Shown: positions 1 through 13,434, counted from the first letter of the stretch. The stretch is DNA of 64,000 nt from Acidovorax sp. NCPPB 3576 (GCF_028473605.1 NZ_CP097267.1:4828501-4892500), one strand, 5' to 3'. Notes: generated from the letters alone by a model not told the origin. A program made the numbers and translations.

Positions 1-1008
1 CTGGTCATCCTCGTCGCCGTATTCCGTGTGGAACGACTGCGCATCCAGCCCCTGCTCGCACAGCCATCGCACCAGCACGGCCACGCTGCCGTGGGTCACG
101 AAAACGCGTTCGGCCCCGGTGGCCCCGATCGCCCGCTGCAGGCCGGGCCAATCCGCGTGGTCCGACATCACGAACCCGCGGTCCACGCCCCGGCGGCGGC
201 GCGTGCCGCGCAACTGCATCCAGCCGCTGGCGAACGCATCGGCATGGCGGGCGAAGCGGCGCATCCAGGGCGTGCCCTGGGCAGACGGCGGGGCCAGCAC
301 GAGCGCGGTCTTGAGCATCTGCGCGTCCACGCCCGGGTCGGTCACGCGGAAGGTGGGCGGAAGATCCACGCCCGCCGCGCGGTACACCGCATTGAGCGGC
401 TCCACCGCACCATGCACCACGATCGGGCCGATGCTCCGGTCCACGCCGTGCAGGATGCGCTGGGCCTTGCCGAAGGCGTAGCACAGCAGCACCGAAGGCC
501 GGCCCTGCGCGGCATTGGCGCGCCACCAGGCGTCGATGTCGGCGAACAGCACGGGCTGCGTGGGCCAGCGGTAGATGGGCAGGCCGAAAGTGGATTCGGT
601 GATGAAGGTGTCGCAGCGCACCGGCTCGAACGGGACGCAGGTGCCATCGGCCTCGGTCTTGTAGTCGCCTGACGCGACCCAAACCCGTCCGCCGTGTTCC
701 AGCCGCACCTGGGCGGACCCCAGCACATGGCCCGCAGGGTGCAGCGACAGACGCACGCCGTGGTGTTCGATGGCTTCGCCATAAGCCAATGTCTGCAAGG
801 CGATGTCGGCGCCCAGCCGGGCCCGAAGCACGCCCTCGCTGTCGGTGTGGGCCAGGTAGTGGGCGTGGCCCACGCGCGCATGGTCCGAATGACCGTGCGT
901 GATGACCGCCCGCTCCACCGGCCGCCAGGGATCGATGTAGAAATCGCCCGCCGTGCAATAAAGGCCTTCGGGGCGCGCGACGATCAGATCGACCTCACCG
1001 CGCGCCAT
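1..1008 (-). CDS. Ligase-associated DNA exonuclease, metallo-beta-lactamase fold (3' end missing)
   Basis: The reading frame opens at an ATG (1008) and stays open to the window edge, so 336 codons are visible and the stop is outside. Residues near 35-45 read VITHGHSDHAR, the HxHxDH metal site of the metallo-beta-lactamase fold, and further His/Asp positions (HPAGHVLGSA, SGDYKTE) match the beta-CASP/mRNA 3'-processing-like subgroup. The family is usually encoded beside an ATP-dependent DNA ligase and a Lhr-like helicase and is thought to act in DNA repair. Those partners would lie beyond position 1 and cannot be checked. The annotated protein is normally about 330-350 aa, so only a few residues are missing. 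Confidence 0.8.
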   Translation of the reverse strand, partial: MARGEVDLIVARPEGLYCTAGDFYIDPWRPVERAVITHGHSDHARVGHAHYLAHTDSEGVLRARLGADIALQTLAYGEAIEHHGVRLSLHPAGHVLGSAQVRLEHGGRVWVASGDYKTEADGTCVPFEPVRCDTFITESTFGLPIYRWPTQPVLFADIDAWWRANAAQGRPSVLLCYAFGKAQRILHGVDRSIGPIVVHGAVEPLNAVYRAAGVDLPPTFRVTDPGVDAQMLKTALVLAPPSAQGTPWMRRFARHADAFASGWMQLRGTRRRRGVDRGFVMSDHADWPGLQRAIGATGAERVFVTHGSVAVLVRWLCEQGLDAQSFHTEYGDEDDQ

Positions 1009-1230
1009 GTCCGGTGTCTTTCGCGAAAGGAGAGAAGCGCCGACGAGCGACCTGTCTGACCCCGCCGCCCAATGCGCCGTGCGTAGAAGGAAGTGCTGTG
1101 TGCGCTTGCATGCCGAATGCTATCGCCCACCCTTCTTTCGCCCGGGTGCGGAACGCCGCATGCCTGTGTCAGCCGGCGCCTACCGTGCGTCTTGCCGCGT
1201 CCAGCTCCACCTCCAGAGCCCCCTGCAACC

Positions 1231-1270
1231 GTGTCGCCGTGTCGCCGTGTCGCCGTGTCGCCGTGTCGCC
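1231..1270. repeat. Five perfect tandem copies of an 8-bp unit (gtgtcgcc)
   Basis: Forty bases consist of five exact head-to-tail copies of gtgtcgcc. They lie in the 340-bp gene-free stretch (1009-1348) between the exonuclease start and the atpC stop. Apart from this microsatellite and the atp terminator, nothing else is recognisable in that stretch. An octamer is not a multiple of three, so copy-number change would shift any frame, but no gene convincingly covers it. Confidence 0.9.
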
Positions 1271-1292
1271 AGCTTCATTTCAGCCGCCCATG

Positions 1293-1316
1293 AAAAAAGC
1301 CGCCCGAAGGCGGCTT
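1293..1316 (-). terminator. Rho-independent terminator of the atp operon
   Basis: Reading the minus strand, AAGCCGCC, loop TTCG, GGCGGCTT and then a run of six T. The stem (1299-1304 with 1309-1314, extended by two A-T pairs) has the stable UUCG tetraloop and lies 33 bp past the atpC stop. It is a textbook intrinsic terminator for the leftward operon. Confidence 0.9.
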
Positions 1317-1348
1317 GTCACAGAAGGAACGGAGAGCCGTTCAATCGA

Positions 1349-1765
1349 TCAGCGCTTTTGGCGGAACTTGCGCAGCGCAGCGATCTGCGCGGCCATCACG
1401 GCCAGTTCCGATTGCGCCTTGGCCAGGTCCAGTTCGCTCTTGGCGTTCTTGACGGCCTCTTCGGCAGCAGCCTTGGCCTGGTTGGCCTTCTCGTCATCCA
1501 GGTCCTTGCCGCGCACTGCGGTATCGGACAGCACCGTCACGCGGTGGGGCTGCACTTCCAGAATGCCACCGGCCACGAAGACGAACTCTTCGCCGCCGTC
1601 GGCCATCTCGATGCGCACCGAGCCGGGCTTGATGCGCGTGATCAGCGGGGTGTGGCGGGGATAGATGCCCAGCTCACCGGCTTCGCCGGGCAGAGCGACG
1701 AACCGCGCTTCGCCGGAGAAGATGGATTCTTCGGCGCTGACGACATCGACGTGAATGGTGTTCAT
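1349..1765 (-). CDS. atpC: F1Fo ATP synthase, epsilon subunit
   Basis: This 138-aa protein begins [18 protein letters not shown], matching proteobacterial epsilon subunits, and ends in the usual alpha-helical hairpin (residues about 90-135, rich in Ala/Lys/Glu). Epsilon is part of the central stalk, couples rotation to the c-ring and can inhibit ATP hydrolysis. The ATG at 1765 is preferred to an in-frame ATG five codons upstream because GGAAGG sits at good spacing before it and homologues start here. It is the last gene of the operon, 124 bp after atpD and followed by a terminator. Confidence 0.96.
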   Translation of the reverse strand: MNTIHVDVVSAEESIFSGEARFVALPGEAGELGIYPRHTPLITRIKPGSVRIEMADGGEEFVFVAGGILEVQPHRVTVLSDTAVRGKDLDDEKANQAKAAAEEAVKNAKSELDLAKAQSELAVMAAQIAALRKFRQKR

Positions 1766-1889
1766 GGTGGTTCCTTCCAAAAGTCGGGAAAGCTAGGAAT
1801 CGGCAGCCCGGTCGGTTGGCGCGCCGCGGGTACTTTGAAGCACCTGCATGACACGCTCACCCATAGGGCGGGCAGCCGATTGCGCCGCC

Positions 1890-3332
<1,443 letters not shown>

Positions 3333-4199
3333 TTACACAGCAGCAGCGCCGGACACGATTTCCGAAAGCTCTTTCGTGATCGCTGCCTGGCGCGTTTTGT
3401 TGTAGACCAGCTTCAACTCGCCGATGACGCTGCCTGCGTTGTCGGTGGCGGCCTTCATGGCCACCATGCGCGCGGACTGCTCGGAGGCCATGTTTTCTGC
3501 CACGGCCTGGTAGATCAGGGATTCGACATAGCGCAACAGCAATTCGTCGATGACGCTCTGCGCATCGGGCTCATAGATGTAGTCCCAGCCGTGCTCGGTC
3601 TTCTCGGCTTCCATCTGCGAGGAAGACAGGGGGAGCAGACGCTCCACCACCGACTCCTGCCGCATGGTGTTGATGAACTTGGTGTACCCCAGGTACACCG
3701 CATTGATCTTGCCTTCGGCGTAAGCGTCGAGCAGCACCTTCACGGGGCCGATCAGCTTGTCCAGATGGGGCGTGTCGCCCAGGCCGGTGACATGCGAAAC
3801 CACCTTGGCACCGACGCGGTTCAGGAAACCCAGGCCCTTGTTGCCAATGGCCACGGCCTCGGTGGACACGCCAGCGGACTGCAACTCGCGCAGCTTGGTG
3901 GTCACGGCACGCAACACGTTGGTGTTCATGCCCCCACACAGACCCTTGTCGGTCGTCACCACGATGACACCGGCCACCTTGGCATCGTTTTCCTTCATGA
4001 AAGGATGAACGTATTCCGGGTTGGCCTTGCCGAGGTTGGCGGCGATGTTGCGGATCTTCTCGCTGTAAGGACGGGCCGAGCGCATCCGCTCCTGCGCCTT
4101 GCGCATCTTGGACGCGGCCACCATTTCCATGGCCTTGGTGATCTTCTTGGTGTTTTCCACCGATTTGATCTTGCCGCGTATTTCCTTGCCTGCTGCCAT
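3333..4199 (-). CDS. atpG: F1Fo ATP synthase, gamma subunit
   Basis: This 288-aa protein opens with [20 protein letters not shown], the conserved N-terminal helix of gamma, and ends with [18 protein letters not shown], the conserved C-terminal helix. These two helices form the coiled-coil rotor axle inside the alpha3beta3 head. The central DKGLCGGMN motif is intact. It is spaced 18 bp from atpA, consistent with one polycistronic message. Confidence 0.98.
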   Translation of the reverse strand: MAAGKEIRGKIKSVENTKKITKAMEMVAASKMRKAQERMRSARPYSEKIRNIAANLGKANPEYVHPFMKENDAKVAGVIVVTTDKGLCGGMNTNVLRAVTTKLRELQSAGVSTEAVAIGNKGLGFLNRVGAKVVSHVTGLGDTPHLDKLIGPVKVLLDAYAEGKINAVYLGYTKFINTMRQESVVERLLPLSSSQMEAEKTEHGWDYIYEPDAQSVIDELLLRYVESLIYQAVAENMASEQSARMVAMKAATDNAGSVIGELKLVYNKTRQAAITKELSEIVSGAAAV

Positions 4200-4217
4200 G
4201 ATGATTCCTCGTTCGGT

Positions 4218-5771
<1,554 letters not shown>

Positions 5772-5814
5772 GACTCTTTCCTTCTTTCTTTGGTTAGCCG
5801 AGACCTCAAGCCGC

Positions 5815-6357
5815 TTACGCAGTGAGGGCCGCTTTCATTTGTTCCAGACGGGCTTTGACGGAGGTGTCGAGCACCTCGTCTCCCACGACTACGCGAACGC
5901 CGCCGATCAGGGATTCGTCCACCTGTACCGAGACATTCAGCTTGCGGCCGAAGCGCTTTTCGAGCACTGCGTCCAGGCCGGCCAACGCGGCGGCGTCCAG
6001 TGCAAATGCGCTGAACACCACGGCATCGGAAGAGCCGTTGCGCCGATTCACCAGCGCGCGGAACTGGGCCGCCACTTCGGGAAGCGCGTCCACACGGCCG
6101 TTCTCGATGATGACGCGCAGGAAGTTGCGGGCCGCCTCGGGCAGCGCGCTACGAACCACGCCCGTGATGACGTCGAACACCTGTTCGGCGGTCACCTTGG
6201 GGTTGTCCGCCAACTGGCGCAGTTGGGGATTGGCGGCAATCGCCGCCACTTCTTCCACCCAGGCCACGGTGCCGTTCAGGTCGGCACCCGGCTGGGACGT
6301 GCTGGCCTTGAACAGGGCTTCCGCGTAAGGGCGGGCAATGGTGGCGAGTTCTGCCAT
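5815..6357 (-). CDS. atpH: F1Fo ATP synthase, delta subunit
   Basis: At 180 aa, starting [18 protein letters not shown], this is a standard OSCP/delta subunit that ties the top of F1 to the b-subunit peripheral stalk. The C-terminal signature [18 protein letters not shown] is the conserved delta motif. Only 12 bp separate it from atpF, typical of the operon. Confidence 0.97.
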   Translation of the reverse strand: MAELATIARPYAEALFKASTSQPGADLNGTVAWVEEVAAIAANPQLRQLADNPKVTAEQVFDVITGVVRSALPEAARNFLRVIIENGRVDALPEVAAQFRALVNRRNGSSDAVVFSAFALDAAALAGLDAVLEKRFGRKLNVSVQVDESLIGGVRVVVGDEVLDTSVKARLEQMKAALTA

Positions 6358-6369
6358 GTGCGTCGCTCC

Positions 6370-6840
6370 TTACAGCTCGGTCTTCAGGCGGTTCAGCAGG
6401 TCGGCGTGGACGCCAGCGTTGACTTCCTTGCGGAGAATCTGCTCGGCGCCCTTGACGGCCAGCGCAGCGACCTGCTCGCGCAGGGCTTCACGGGCCTGGA
6501 TCGACTGCTGCTCGGCATCTGCGCGGGCAGCGGCGACGATCTTGTTGCCTTCCTCGGTCGCACGGGCCTTGGCCTCGTCGATGATGGCCTGAGCGCGGCG
6601 CTCGGCGTCCGCAATACGCGATGCCGTTTCGTTGCGCGTCTGGGCCAGTTCCTTCTCGACGCGCTGGTTCACAGCGGTCAATTCGGTTTTGGCACGGTCG
6701 GCGGCAGCGAGGCCATCGGCGATTTTCTGGGCTCGCTCGTCCAGGGCCTTCGCGATCGGGGGCCACACGAACTTCATCGTGAACAGCACCAGGATCAGAA
6801 AGACGATGGCCTGAACGAACAGGGTCGCGTTGATACTCAC
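6370..6840 (-). CDS. atpF: F1Fo ATP synthase, b subunit
   Basis: This 156-aa protein has one N-terminal membrane helix (residues about 5-25, [20 protein letters not shown]) followed by a long charged Ala/Glu/Arg-rich helix that dimerises as the peripheral stalk. Length and layout match the E. coli b subunit. It lies between atpE (34 bp) and atpH. Confidence 0.97.
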   Translation of the reverse strand: MSINATLFVQAIVFLILVLFTMKFVWPPIAKALDERAQKIADGLAAADRAKTELTAVNQRVEKELAQTRNETASRIADAERRAQAIIDEAKARATEEGNKIVAAARADAEQQSIQAREALREQVAALAVKGAEQILRKEVNAGVHADLLNRLKTEL

Positions 6841-6874
6841 GGCAACACCTTTCTAGTTGGGCGTTGAACGGAGC

Positions 6875-7174
<300 letters not shown>

Positions 7175-8053
7175 TCAGTGAGATTCATGCGCCTGGCCGA
7201 GATAGATCAGCGCAAGCATCATGAAAATGAAGGCCTGCAGGGTGATCACCAGGATGTGGAAGATCGCCCAGATCGAGCCTGCAATGATGTGCCCCAGAGG
7301 GAGCAACACACCGGAAAGCGACATGGCAGCAGCACCGCCCATCAGGGCAATCAGCATGAACACCAACTCACCAGCGTACATGTTGCCGAACAGCCGCATG
7401 CCATGCGACACGGTCTTGGCAATGTATTCAATGATCTGCATAAGCAGATTGACCACGCCCAGGATCAGGGCGAAGACGGGATTCTTGCTGGTGCCGAACG
7501 GTGCGGTGACCAGTTCATGCGCCCAGCCGCCCAGGCCCTTGATCTTCACGCTGTAGTACAGGCAAAGCACCAGGATGGCGAACGACAGGCCGAGAGTGGT
7601 GGAAAGGTCGGCGGTGGGCACCACGCGCAGGTAGGCGTGATGCGGGTCGTGGCCGGCGGCACCGTAGATCTGGGCCCAGATGGCAGGCAGCAGATCGACC
7701 GGCAGCATGTCCATGGCATTCATCAGGAAGATCCAGACGAACACAGTCAGAGCCAGGGGCGCAATGAACTTGCGGCTTTCGGCGTTGTGGATATTGGCCT
7801 TGGCCTGGTTGTCCACCATCTCGACCAGGATTTCGACCGCGGCCTGGAAGCGGCCCGGCACGCCGGAGGTCGCCGTGCGCGCCGCACGCCAGAAAACAAA
7901 AAGTGCGATGAAACCGAGAACCAAACCCACGATCACGGAATCGAAGTTCACCACGGAGAAATCGACGATGGACTTCTGCTTGATGTTCTGGAGATGCTGC
8001 AAGTGGTGAACGATGTATTCACTGGCAGTCGGTGCATGCGCTTCTGCGGCCAT
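7175..8053 (-). CDS. atpB: F1Fo ATP synthase, a subunit
   Basis: This 292-aa multi-span membrane protein forms the proton half-channels next to the c-ring. The essential arginine helix is visible in GELVFMLIAL and its preceding SHGMRLFGNMYAGE segment, and the C terminus QAFIFMMLALIYLGQAHESH is typical. It starts MAAEAHAPTASEYIVHHLQ. It lies 22 bp after atpI and 51 bp before atpE. Confidence 0.97.
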   Translation of the reverse strand: MAAEAHAPTASEYIVHHLQHLQNIKQKSIVDFSVVNFDSVIVGLVLGFIALFVFWRAARTATSGVPGRFQAAVEILVEMVDNQAKANIHNAESRKFIAPLALTVFVWIFLMNAMDMLPVDLLPAIWAQIYGAAGHDPHHAYLRVVPTADLSTTLGLSFAILVLCLYYSVKIKGLGGWAHELVTAPFGTSKNPVFALILGVVNLLMQIIEYIAKTVSHGMRLFGNMYAGELVFMLIALMGGAAAMSLSGVLLPLGHIIAGSIWAIFHILVITLQAFIFMMLALIYLGQAHESH

Positions 8054-8074
8054 CGGACAACTCTTCTATCAATA

Positions 8075-8542
8075 TCAATCGGTTTTTCGGACACCGGGCC
8101 GCACCATGAGGGCGATCCAGTACGTTTTCATCGTCACTACCATGCCGGCCAGCAATGCCAGCCAACTCAGCCCCGGAACCAGCCGGGGCGCCGCCGCCAG
8201 CATGGCAACGGTCATTGCAACCTTGACCAACTCCCAGCCGAACAAGCCAGTCATCGCACTTCCTGCGGAAGTTTGATGCCGGGCCATTCCGCGAGCGAAC
8301 AGGGCAGCGGGAATTACCACAGCCAGTGCGCCATACCCCGTGGACCAAGCCACGGTGGGCTTGCCGGAAACCAGCCATGCCACCAGGGCAGCCAGCACTC
8401 CGACGAATGCCTGACCCCAGACGATTCGCCAAACGGAAATTCGCGGATGCCGCAAACGCCACTGAACAGCCTCTTCGGCTGACAGGGGCTTGAAGTCGGA
8501 ATCTTCAGCCTCAGTTTCGTGATCGGGAGCGTTTGTTTTCAT
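8075..8542 (-). CDS. atpI: ATP synthase-associated membrane protein, subunit I
   Basis: This 155-aa protein has a charged N-terminal tail of about 45 residues and then four predicted hydrophobic segments (for example VWGQAFVGVLAALVAWLVSG). AtpI is poorly conserved and is thought to help assemble the c-ring or support Mg2+ supply. Assignment rests mainly on its position as first gene of the atp operon, its size and its topology. The leftward promoter lies about 50 bp upstream of its ATG. Confidence 0.85.
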   Translation of the reverse strand: MKTNAPDHETEAEDSDFKPLSAEEAVQWRLRHPRISVWRIVWGQAFVGVLAALVAWLVSGKPTVAWSTGYGALAVVIPAALFARGMARHQTSAGSAMTGLFGWELVKVAMTVAMLAAAPRLVPGLSWLALLAGMVVTMKTYWIALMVRPGVRKTD

Positions 8543-8590
8543 CGAGGAATGACGCCCACTTTACAGACCGAAACTTTCACAAAGCCCCTG

Positions 8591-8621
8591 ATTATAAGTA
8601 GAAACCACTTTCATCCAGCAA
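8591..8621 (-). promoter_or_regulatory. Probable sigma-70 promoter of the atp operon
   Basis: On the minus strand a perfect TATAAT (8591-8596) is preceded by TTGCTG (8616-8621). The spacing is 19 bp, slightly long. It lies about 50 bp upstream of atpI in the intergenic region shared with the rightward lipoate genes. No clear rightward promoter is seen; a TTATAG close to the ybeD start is weak. Confidence 0.65.
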
Positions 8622-8778
8622 TGACCCTCTCAGGTCGGCATGAAAGCGGGCGCACGTTTGCTCCGTTGTGGTGATCGGCCAACGTGAGCCGCCCTGCCAA
8701 GGTGCATGCTTTAGGGAGTGCTCACAGCCCTGAACCCAATCAAAATGGCACAAAAGCCGCCATTTATAGACCATTGCA

Positions 8779-9093
8779 ATGACACAACCTCCTTCGACGC
8801 CCCCGCCAGACGACGAGTCCGCAACCGATCCACGAAGGGACTCCCTGATCGAGTACCCCTCGGCATTCCCCATCAAGGTCATGGGGCAGAAAGTAGATGG
8901 CTTCGTTCATGCAGTGACGGAATTGGCGCACCGCTTCGACCCGACGTTCGACGCATCGACCATCGAGTTGCGCGACAGCCGGGCCGGCAATTACCTGGGC
9001 GTGACCATCACAATCACCGCGACCAGCCGCAAACAGCTCGACGACCTGTACCGGGCCCTGTCCTCGCACCCCATGGTCAAGGTGGTGCTTTAA
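8779..9093 (+). CDS. DUF493 / YbeD-family protein
   Basis: This 104-aa protein carries the DUF493 core from residue about 27 (IEYPSAFPIKVMGQKVDGF) to the end (SSHPMVKVVL), after a Pro/Asp-rich N terminus. YbeD-like proteins have an ACT-like ferredoxin fold and lie next to lipB in many proteobacteria, hence a suspected regulatory role in lipoate or amino-acid metabolism. Here it directly precedes lipB with a 6-bp gap, supporting that link. No catalytic motif is visible. Confidence 0.9.
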   Translation: MTQPPSTPPPDDESATDPRRDSLIEYPSAFPIKVMGQKVDGFVHAVTELAHRFDPTFDASTIELRDSRAGNYLGVTITITATSRKQLDDLYRALSSHPMVKVVL

Positions 9094-9099
9094 GCCATC

Positions 9100-9792
9100 A
9101 TGGAGATTCGCCACCTGGGCCTTGTGGATTACGTCGAGACGTTGCATGGCATGCAGGCGTTTACCGAAGAGCGCACGGCCCAGACGCCCGATGTGCTGTG
9201 GATCTGCCAGCATTTTCCTCTCTACACGCAAGGGCTGGCCGGCAAAGCCGATCATGTTCTGGCCCCTGGAGCCATCCCGATCGTCTCCACCAACCGGGGC
9301 GGGCAGGTGACGTTCCATGGCCCGGGCCAGGTCGTGGCGTACCCGCTGCTGGACCTGCAGCGTGCCGGTTATTTCGTCAAGGAATACGTCTACCGCATCG
9401 AAGAATCGGTGATCCGGACGCTGGCCCATTTCGGCGTCACGGGGCACCGCGTGGGCGGGGCTCCAGGTATCTACGTGCGCTTGGAGGACCCGGCAGGCCA
9501 TGCCCAGTTACTGCAGCGCCCACGCAAGGCCGAGGGTCTGCCAGCCACAGAAACCCCTGACTTCACCGGGCTCGGTAAGATCGCCGCGCTGGGCATCAAG
9601 GTGTCGCGCCATTGCACCTATCACGGCGTGGCACTCAATGTGGACATGGATCTGGAACCCTTCTCGCGCATCAACCCTTGTGGGTACGCAGGGTTGCAAA
9701 CGGTGGACCTTTCTACAATCGGGGTCCAAACCACCTGGGAAGAAGCCGCCGACGTGCTGAGCCATCAACTCGCCATCCGACTGGCCCCCTGA
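9100..9792 (+). CDS. lipB: Octanoyl-ACP:protein N-octanoyltransferase LipB
   Basis: LipB moves octanoate from acyl-carrier protein to lipoyl domains of 2-oxoacid dehydrogenases and the glycine cleavage H protein. The 230-aa sequence has the signature [12 protein letters not shown] (66-77), the catalytic lysine in [10 protein letters not shown] (Lys160) and the catalytic cysteine in INPCGYAG (Cys194). Their 34-residue separation equals that of E. coli Lys135/Cys169. An insert of roughly 25 residues (130-155) makes it longer than E. coli LipB. lipA follows after 14 bp. Confidence 0.97.
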   Translation: MEIRHLGLVDYVETLHGMQAFTEERTAQTPDVLWICQHFPLYTQGLAGKADHVLAPGAIPIVSTNRGGQVTFHGPGQVVAYPLLDLQRAGYFVKEYVYRIEESVIRTLAHFGVTGHRVGGAPGIYVRLEDPAGHAQLLQRPRKAEGLPATETPDFTGLGKIAALGIKVSRHCTYHGVALNVDMDLEPFSRINPCGYAGLQTVDLSTIGVQTTWEEAADVLSHQLAIRLAP

Positions 9793-9806
9793 CCACTACC
9801 CCTGCC

Positions 9807-10787
9807 ATGAGCACTCCTGAAGTCGTGCGCGAAGCGCAAACCACCGCTGCCTACAACCCGCTGGCCAAGCAAAAGGCCGCCGCCAAGCTGTCGCGCATTC
9901 CGATCAAGGTCGAGCAGGGCGAAGTACTCAAGAAACCCGAGTGGATTCGCGTGAAGGCGGGCAGCCCCACCACGCGCTTCTACGAGATCAAGGACATCCT
10001 GCGCGAAAACAAGCTGCACACGGTGTGCGAGGAAGCCAGCTGCCCCAACATCGGAGAATGCTTCGGCAAGGGCACGGCCACGTTCATGATCATGGGCGAC
10101 AAATGCACGCGCCGCTGCCCGTTCTGCGACGTGGGACACGGCCGCCCCGACCCGCTGGACAAGGACGAGCCGCTGAACCTGGCAAAGACCATTGCGCAGC
10201 TGCGGCTGAAGTATGTGGTGATCACCAGCGTGGACCGCGACGATCTGCGCGATGGCGGCAGCGGGCACTTCGTGGAGTGCATTCAGCACATCCGCGCACT
10301 CTCCCCCACGACCCAGATCGAAATCCTCGTGCCGGACTTCCGCGGACGGGATGACCGGGCCCTGGAAATCCTCAAGGCGGCGCCACCCGACGTGATGAAC
10401 CACAACCTGGAAACCGCTCCGCGCCTGTACAAGGAAGCCAGGCCCGGCAGCGACTACCAGTTCAGCCTGAACCTGCTCAAGAAGTTCAAGGCACTGCATC
10501 CCGGCGTGCCGACCAAGAGCGGCATCATGGTGGGCCTTGGCGAAACGGACGAAGAGATCCTCCAGGTCATGGCCGATATGCGTGCGCATGACATCGACAT
10601 GCTGACCATCGGCCAGTACCTCTCTCCCTCGAACAGCCATTTGCCCGTGCGCCGCTATGTGCACCCGGACACCTTCAAGATGTTCGAGGAAAAAGCCTAC
10701 GAAATGGGCTTCAGCCATGCTGCCGTGGGTGCGATGGTTCGCTCCAGCTACCACGCGGACCAGCAAGCGCACGCGGCTGGCGTGTAG
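9807..10787 (+). CDS. lipA: Lipoyl synthase LipA (radical SAM)
   Basis: LipA inserts two sulfurs into protein-bound octanoate. The 326-aa protein shows the auxiliary cluster cysteines C74, C79, C85 ([12 protein letters not shown]) and the radical SAM cluster C100, C104, C107 (CTRRCPFC). The C-terminal RSSYHADQ contains the serine that ligates the auxiliary cluster. The ATG at 9807 is chosen over a longer open frame beginning inside lipB because it lies just after the lipB stop and gives normal length. With lipB it completes endogenous lipoate synthesis. Confidence 0.97.
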   Translation: MSTPEVVREAQTTAAYNPLAKQKAAAKLSRIPIKVEQGEVLKKPEWIRVKAGSPTTRFYEIKDILRENKLHTVCEEASCPNIGECFGKGTATFMIMGDKCTRRCPFCDVGHGRPDPLDKDEPLNLAKTIAQLRLKYVVITSVDRDDLRDGGSGHFVECIQHIRALSPTTQIEILVPDFRGRDDRALEILKAAPPDVMNHNLETAPRLYKEARPGSDYQFSLNLLKKFKALHPGVPTKSGIMVGLGETDEEILQVMADMRAHDIDMLTIGQYLSPSNSHLPVRRYVHPDTFKMFEEKAYEMGFSHAAVGAMVRSSYHADQQAHAAGV

Positions 10788-10820
10788 CGCCGAGCACTGA
10801 CCTCCCGTTGCCCCTATCAC

Positions 10821-12158
10821 TCAGGATGTTGCGGGCATTCCGACCGTTGATGCGCTGACGGTAAAGCCGATGCGCGTGACCTGTGCCGTGCTGCGCGCGA
10901 AGGTTCTTCCACCGTGCATTCGCGCGATCGCATCCACGATGGCCAAGCCAAGTCCGTGGTGCTGGTCCGAGCCATCACGGGCCGAAGCGGCACGGTAGAA
11001 ACGCTCGAACAGCCTGCAAAGTGCCTCCGGCGCGATGGTTGGCCCTTGGTTTTCCACAGCGATCTCCGCGCCGTCGCCCCATGCGCTGACGGTCACGACG
11101 ATGGTGGACTCCTTCGCCGCGTAGCGGATGGCATTGCCTACCAGATTGGAAAGGGCTCGGCGCACCAGCGGCACGTCCACCGGGGCCGTTGCTTCGCCCA
11201 CGACCGTTGCCCGCAATCCCGCCTCTTCCAACAAGGCTTCGTGAAATTCCAACACGGCACAGGCCTGCTCTGAAAGGCGGACTGGTTGGCGTGAGCGCAA
11301 GGACTCTCCCCGATCAGCGCGCGACAGAAACAACATGTCGGCCACGATGCCCGACAGCCGCCGAATCTCTTCGAGGTTGGACACCAGCAGCGACTGCATG
11401 TCTTCGGAAGAACGCGGTCGGGCCAACTCGACCTCTGCCGAGGCAATGAGATTCGCCAAGGGCGTGCGCAACTCGTGGGCCACATCGGCATTGAATGCCT
11501 TGGACTGCAAATAGGCCTGCTCGACCCGGGCCATGAGCGCGTTGAATTGCGCAATCCAGGGGCGGAGTTCCTGAGCGAATTCCAACGGGTCGATGGGCAC
11601 ACTGGAGGCGTCTGGTGCAATGCGGGCGGTCCGCTCCGCCAGCCTTCGCAGCGGCCGAAGGCCATGGCGCACAAGCAACGCCCCCGTCAGAGAAACCAGC
11701 AGCGTGCCCAGCAACACGGCCAGGGCCAGAGTCCCACCCAGCCGGCGCAGAAGGCGCGCGTCCTGCGTCGTGTCGACGCCGATGCGCACGTTAAAGGGTG
11801 GGCCGCTGTCCTGCGACATCACCCGATGATCGGCCCAGACCCACTCGCTCGAAGTGGCTGGGGTGGAACTGAACACCTGCGCGCCATCGCGCTCGATGGA
11901 CACGCTCACGTTGCCATGGGAGGAAAAGTAATCTTCCAGCTTGTGCTGCATGGACAGCGCCCCGCCCTCTTGGCCGCGCTCGTTCAGCAGATGGAATGTC
12001 AGACGGGCCTGCTGGTCCAATTCTTCCTGCGCCTTTTGCCGAAAATTCCACGCCGTGACCCCATAGACAGAGGCGCAAAGCACGCTGAGGCCGATCAACG
12101 TCTGCAGGGCCAGCCAAAGGGACAGCCGATGCTGTATCGATTGCGAAAACGGGCTCAT
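10821..12158 (-). CDS. Heavy-metal-type sensor histidine kinase (CusS/CzcS-like)
   Basis: This 445-aa inner-membrane kinase has a first transmembrane segment at about 15-35, a periplasmic domain at 36-140, a second segment at about 142-164 and then HAMP. The phosphoacceptor is His228 in [13 protein letters not shown], and the ATPase domain has the N box ([10 protein letters not shown]) and the HGLGLAIV G box. The start is ATG 12158, whose ATGA overlaps the regulator stop by 4 bp. A longer frame running back into the regulator gene is an artefact. Layout and the divergent czc genes suggest Cu, Zn, Cd or Co sensing; the ligand cannot be read from sequence. Confidence 0.88.
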   Translation of the reverse strand: MSPFSQSIQHRLSLWLALQTLIGLSVLCASVYGVTAWNFRQKAQEELDQQARLTFHLLNERGQEGGALSMQHKLEDYFSSHGNVSVSIERDGAQVFSSTPATSSEWVWADHRVMSQDSGPPFNVRIGVDTTQDARLLRRLGGTLALAVLLGTLLVSLTGALLVRHGLRPLRRLAERTARIAPDASSVPIDPLEFAQELRPWIAQFNALMARVEQAYLQSKAFNADVAHELRTPLANLIASAEVELARPRSSEDMQSLLVSNLEEIRRLSGIVADMLFLSRADRGESLRSRQPVRLSEQACAVLEFHEALLEEAGLRATVVGEATAPVDVPLVRRALSNLVGNAIRYAAKESTIVVTVSAWGDGAEIAVENQGPTIAPEALCRLFERFYRAASARDGSDQHHGLGLAIVDAIARMHGGRTFARSTAQVTRIGFTVSASTVGMPATS

Positions 12159-12832
12159 GTCGCGCCTCGGTCCTCCAAGACATACCCCATTCCGCGCACC
12201 GTGTGCAGAAGGCGTCGCGCGAACGGGTCGTCCAGCTTGCTCCGCAGCCGCCGCACGGCCACTTCCACCACATTGGTCTCGCTGTCGAAGTTCATGTCCC
12301 ACACCTGCTCGGCGAGCGTGGTTCGAGACAGCACTCGCCCTTGGCGACGCATCAGCAAGGCAAGCAAGGCGAACTCCTTGGCAGTGAGGTCGATCCGGAC
12401 ACCTTCGCGGTGGCACCTGCGCGCGACCAGATCGAGTTCCAGGTCGGCCAGCCTCAGCACCGTGTGCTCCTGCAGCGGGCCCCTTCGCAGAAGGGCCTGC
12501 ACCCGCGCCAGCAGTTCGGAAAATGCAAAAGGCTTGACCAGATAGTCGTCGGCGCCCTGCTGCAGGCCACTGACACGGTCCTCGACCTGATCGCGTGCGG
12601 TCACCATCAGCACGGGCACGTCCTTGCCTTGCCGAATGGCGGCAAGCACGCCAAAACCATCCACCCCGGGCAGCATCACATCCAGCAGGATGGCCGAGTA
12701 ATCGCCCTGCGTGGCGAGGTATCGGCCCTGAATGCCATCCCTGGCAATGTCCACCACATATCCGTTTTCTTCCAATCCTTTTTTGACGTAGTCGCCCAGT
12801 TTGGGCTCGTCTTCGATGACCAGTATGCGCAT
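12155..12832 (-). CDS. OmpR-family response regulator (CusR/CzcR/IrlR-like)
   Basis: This 225-aa regulator has a receiver domain with phosphoacceptor Asp51 ([11 protein letters not shown]), Lys in VKPFAF, and an OmpR winged-helix domain at 130-220 ([22 protein letters not shown]). It is translationally coupled to the kinase by a 4-bp overlap. Its closest recognisable subgroup is the heavy-metal regulators CusR/CopR/IrlR/CzcR. It is divergent from the DUF4148 and czc genes, so it probably controls them and itself. Confidence 0.9.
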   Translation of the reverse strand: MRILVIEDEPKLGDYVKKGLEENGYVVDIARDGIQGRYLATQGDYSAILLDVMLPGVDGFGVLAAIRQGKDVPVLMVTARDQVEDRVSGLQQGADDYLVKPFAFSELLARVQALLRRGPLQEHTVLRLADLELDLVARRCHREGVRIDLTAKEFALLALLMRRQGRVLSRTTLAEQVWDMNFDSETNVVEVAVRRLRSKLDDPFARRLLHTVRGMGYVLEDRGAT

Positions 12833-12868
12833 CGGGCCATCGTATCGCCCGGGGCAGATTGGAAGATT

Positions 12869-12878
12869 ACGAATTCGT
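12869..12878. promoter_or_regulatory. 10-bp palindrome in the regulator/DUF4148 divergent region
   Basis: The perfect palindrome acgaattcgt lies 37 bp upstream of the response-regulator ATG and about 120 bp upstream of the DUF4148 gene. It could be part of an operator for the metal regulator. That is based on position only; it does not obviously match the E. coli CusR box. Confidence 0.3.
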
Positions 12879-12996
12879 CATCTGACCGTCGGTGAATTGG
12901 CCGACTGGTTTTCTACAGTGACTTCACGCCGGCACACCGTTCGGCTGCATCCCGGTCCGGCGGTTCGGACCGGATGCCCAACCCAGGAGATTGACC

Positions 12997-13326
12997 ATGA
13001 CCCGTTCACCCGCTGTTTTTCTGCTCGCTGCCATGTCCGCTGCGCTGGTGCCCCTGAGCGCCTCTGCGGCAAGTACCATTCACAGCGCCCCGACCGAAGC
13101 CGGCTACACCGTGCATCCGCAGCACGCCGTCGAGGCGACATCGCGCGCAAAAGTCCTGTCGGAACTGGCCACCGCCCGCACCGACGGCACCCTGGTGGCC
13201 ATGCAGTGGGGATTGGTGCCACCCAGCAAGGACGCCAACGCCCAAAGCACGCTGACACGCGAGCAGGTGCGCACGGAGGCCGAGCGTGCCGCCAAGGGCA
13301 ATCTGCTGCGCTATGGCGACCATTGA
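12997..13326 (+). CDS. Small secreted DUF4148-type protein
   Basis: This 109-aa protein has a clear signal peptide (residues 1-24, cleavage likely after ASA in LSASAAS). Its C-terminal region with LTREQVRTEAERAAKGNLLRYGDH is typical of DUF4148 proteins, small secreted proteins abundant in Burkholderiales. AGGAGA at 12985-12990 gives good spacing to ATG 12997, so this start is preferred over a TTG two codons earlier. Function is unknown. It sits between the metal two-component pair and czcI and may share their regulation. Confidence 0.75.
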   Translation: MTRSPAVFLLAAMSAALVPLSASAASTIHSAPTEAGYTVHPQHAVEATSRAKVLSELATARTDGTLVAMQWGLVPPSKDANAQSTLTREQVRTEAERAAKGNLLRYGDH

Positions 13327-13434
13327 TCAAGCGAAGACACCCATGCAAACGCCAGGCGCCTGGCAACACGGTGGCCTCGGGCAATGCCCGGCCCCGTGCC
13401 AGGCCCTTACGGCCCACCGATATACTGCCGCCCG

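Noticed and set aside
5..958. Open frames on both strands over the exonuclease gene
   Set aside because: The true frame has no stop within the window; its product has the HxHxDH motif while the alternatives are Arg/Pro-rich nonsense.
10821..12416. Longer start for the sensor kinase within the regulator gene
   Set aside because: The additional 86 residues are out-of-frame regulator sequence; the ATGA overlap at 12155-12158 gives the natural start.
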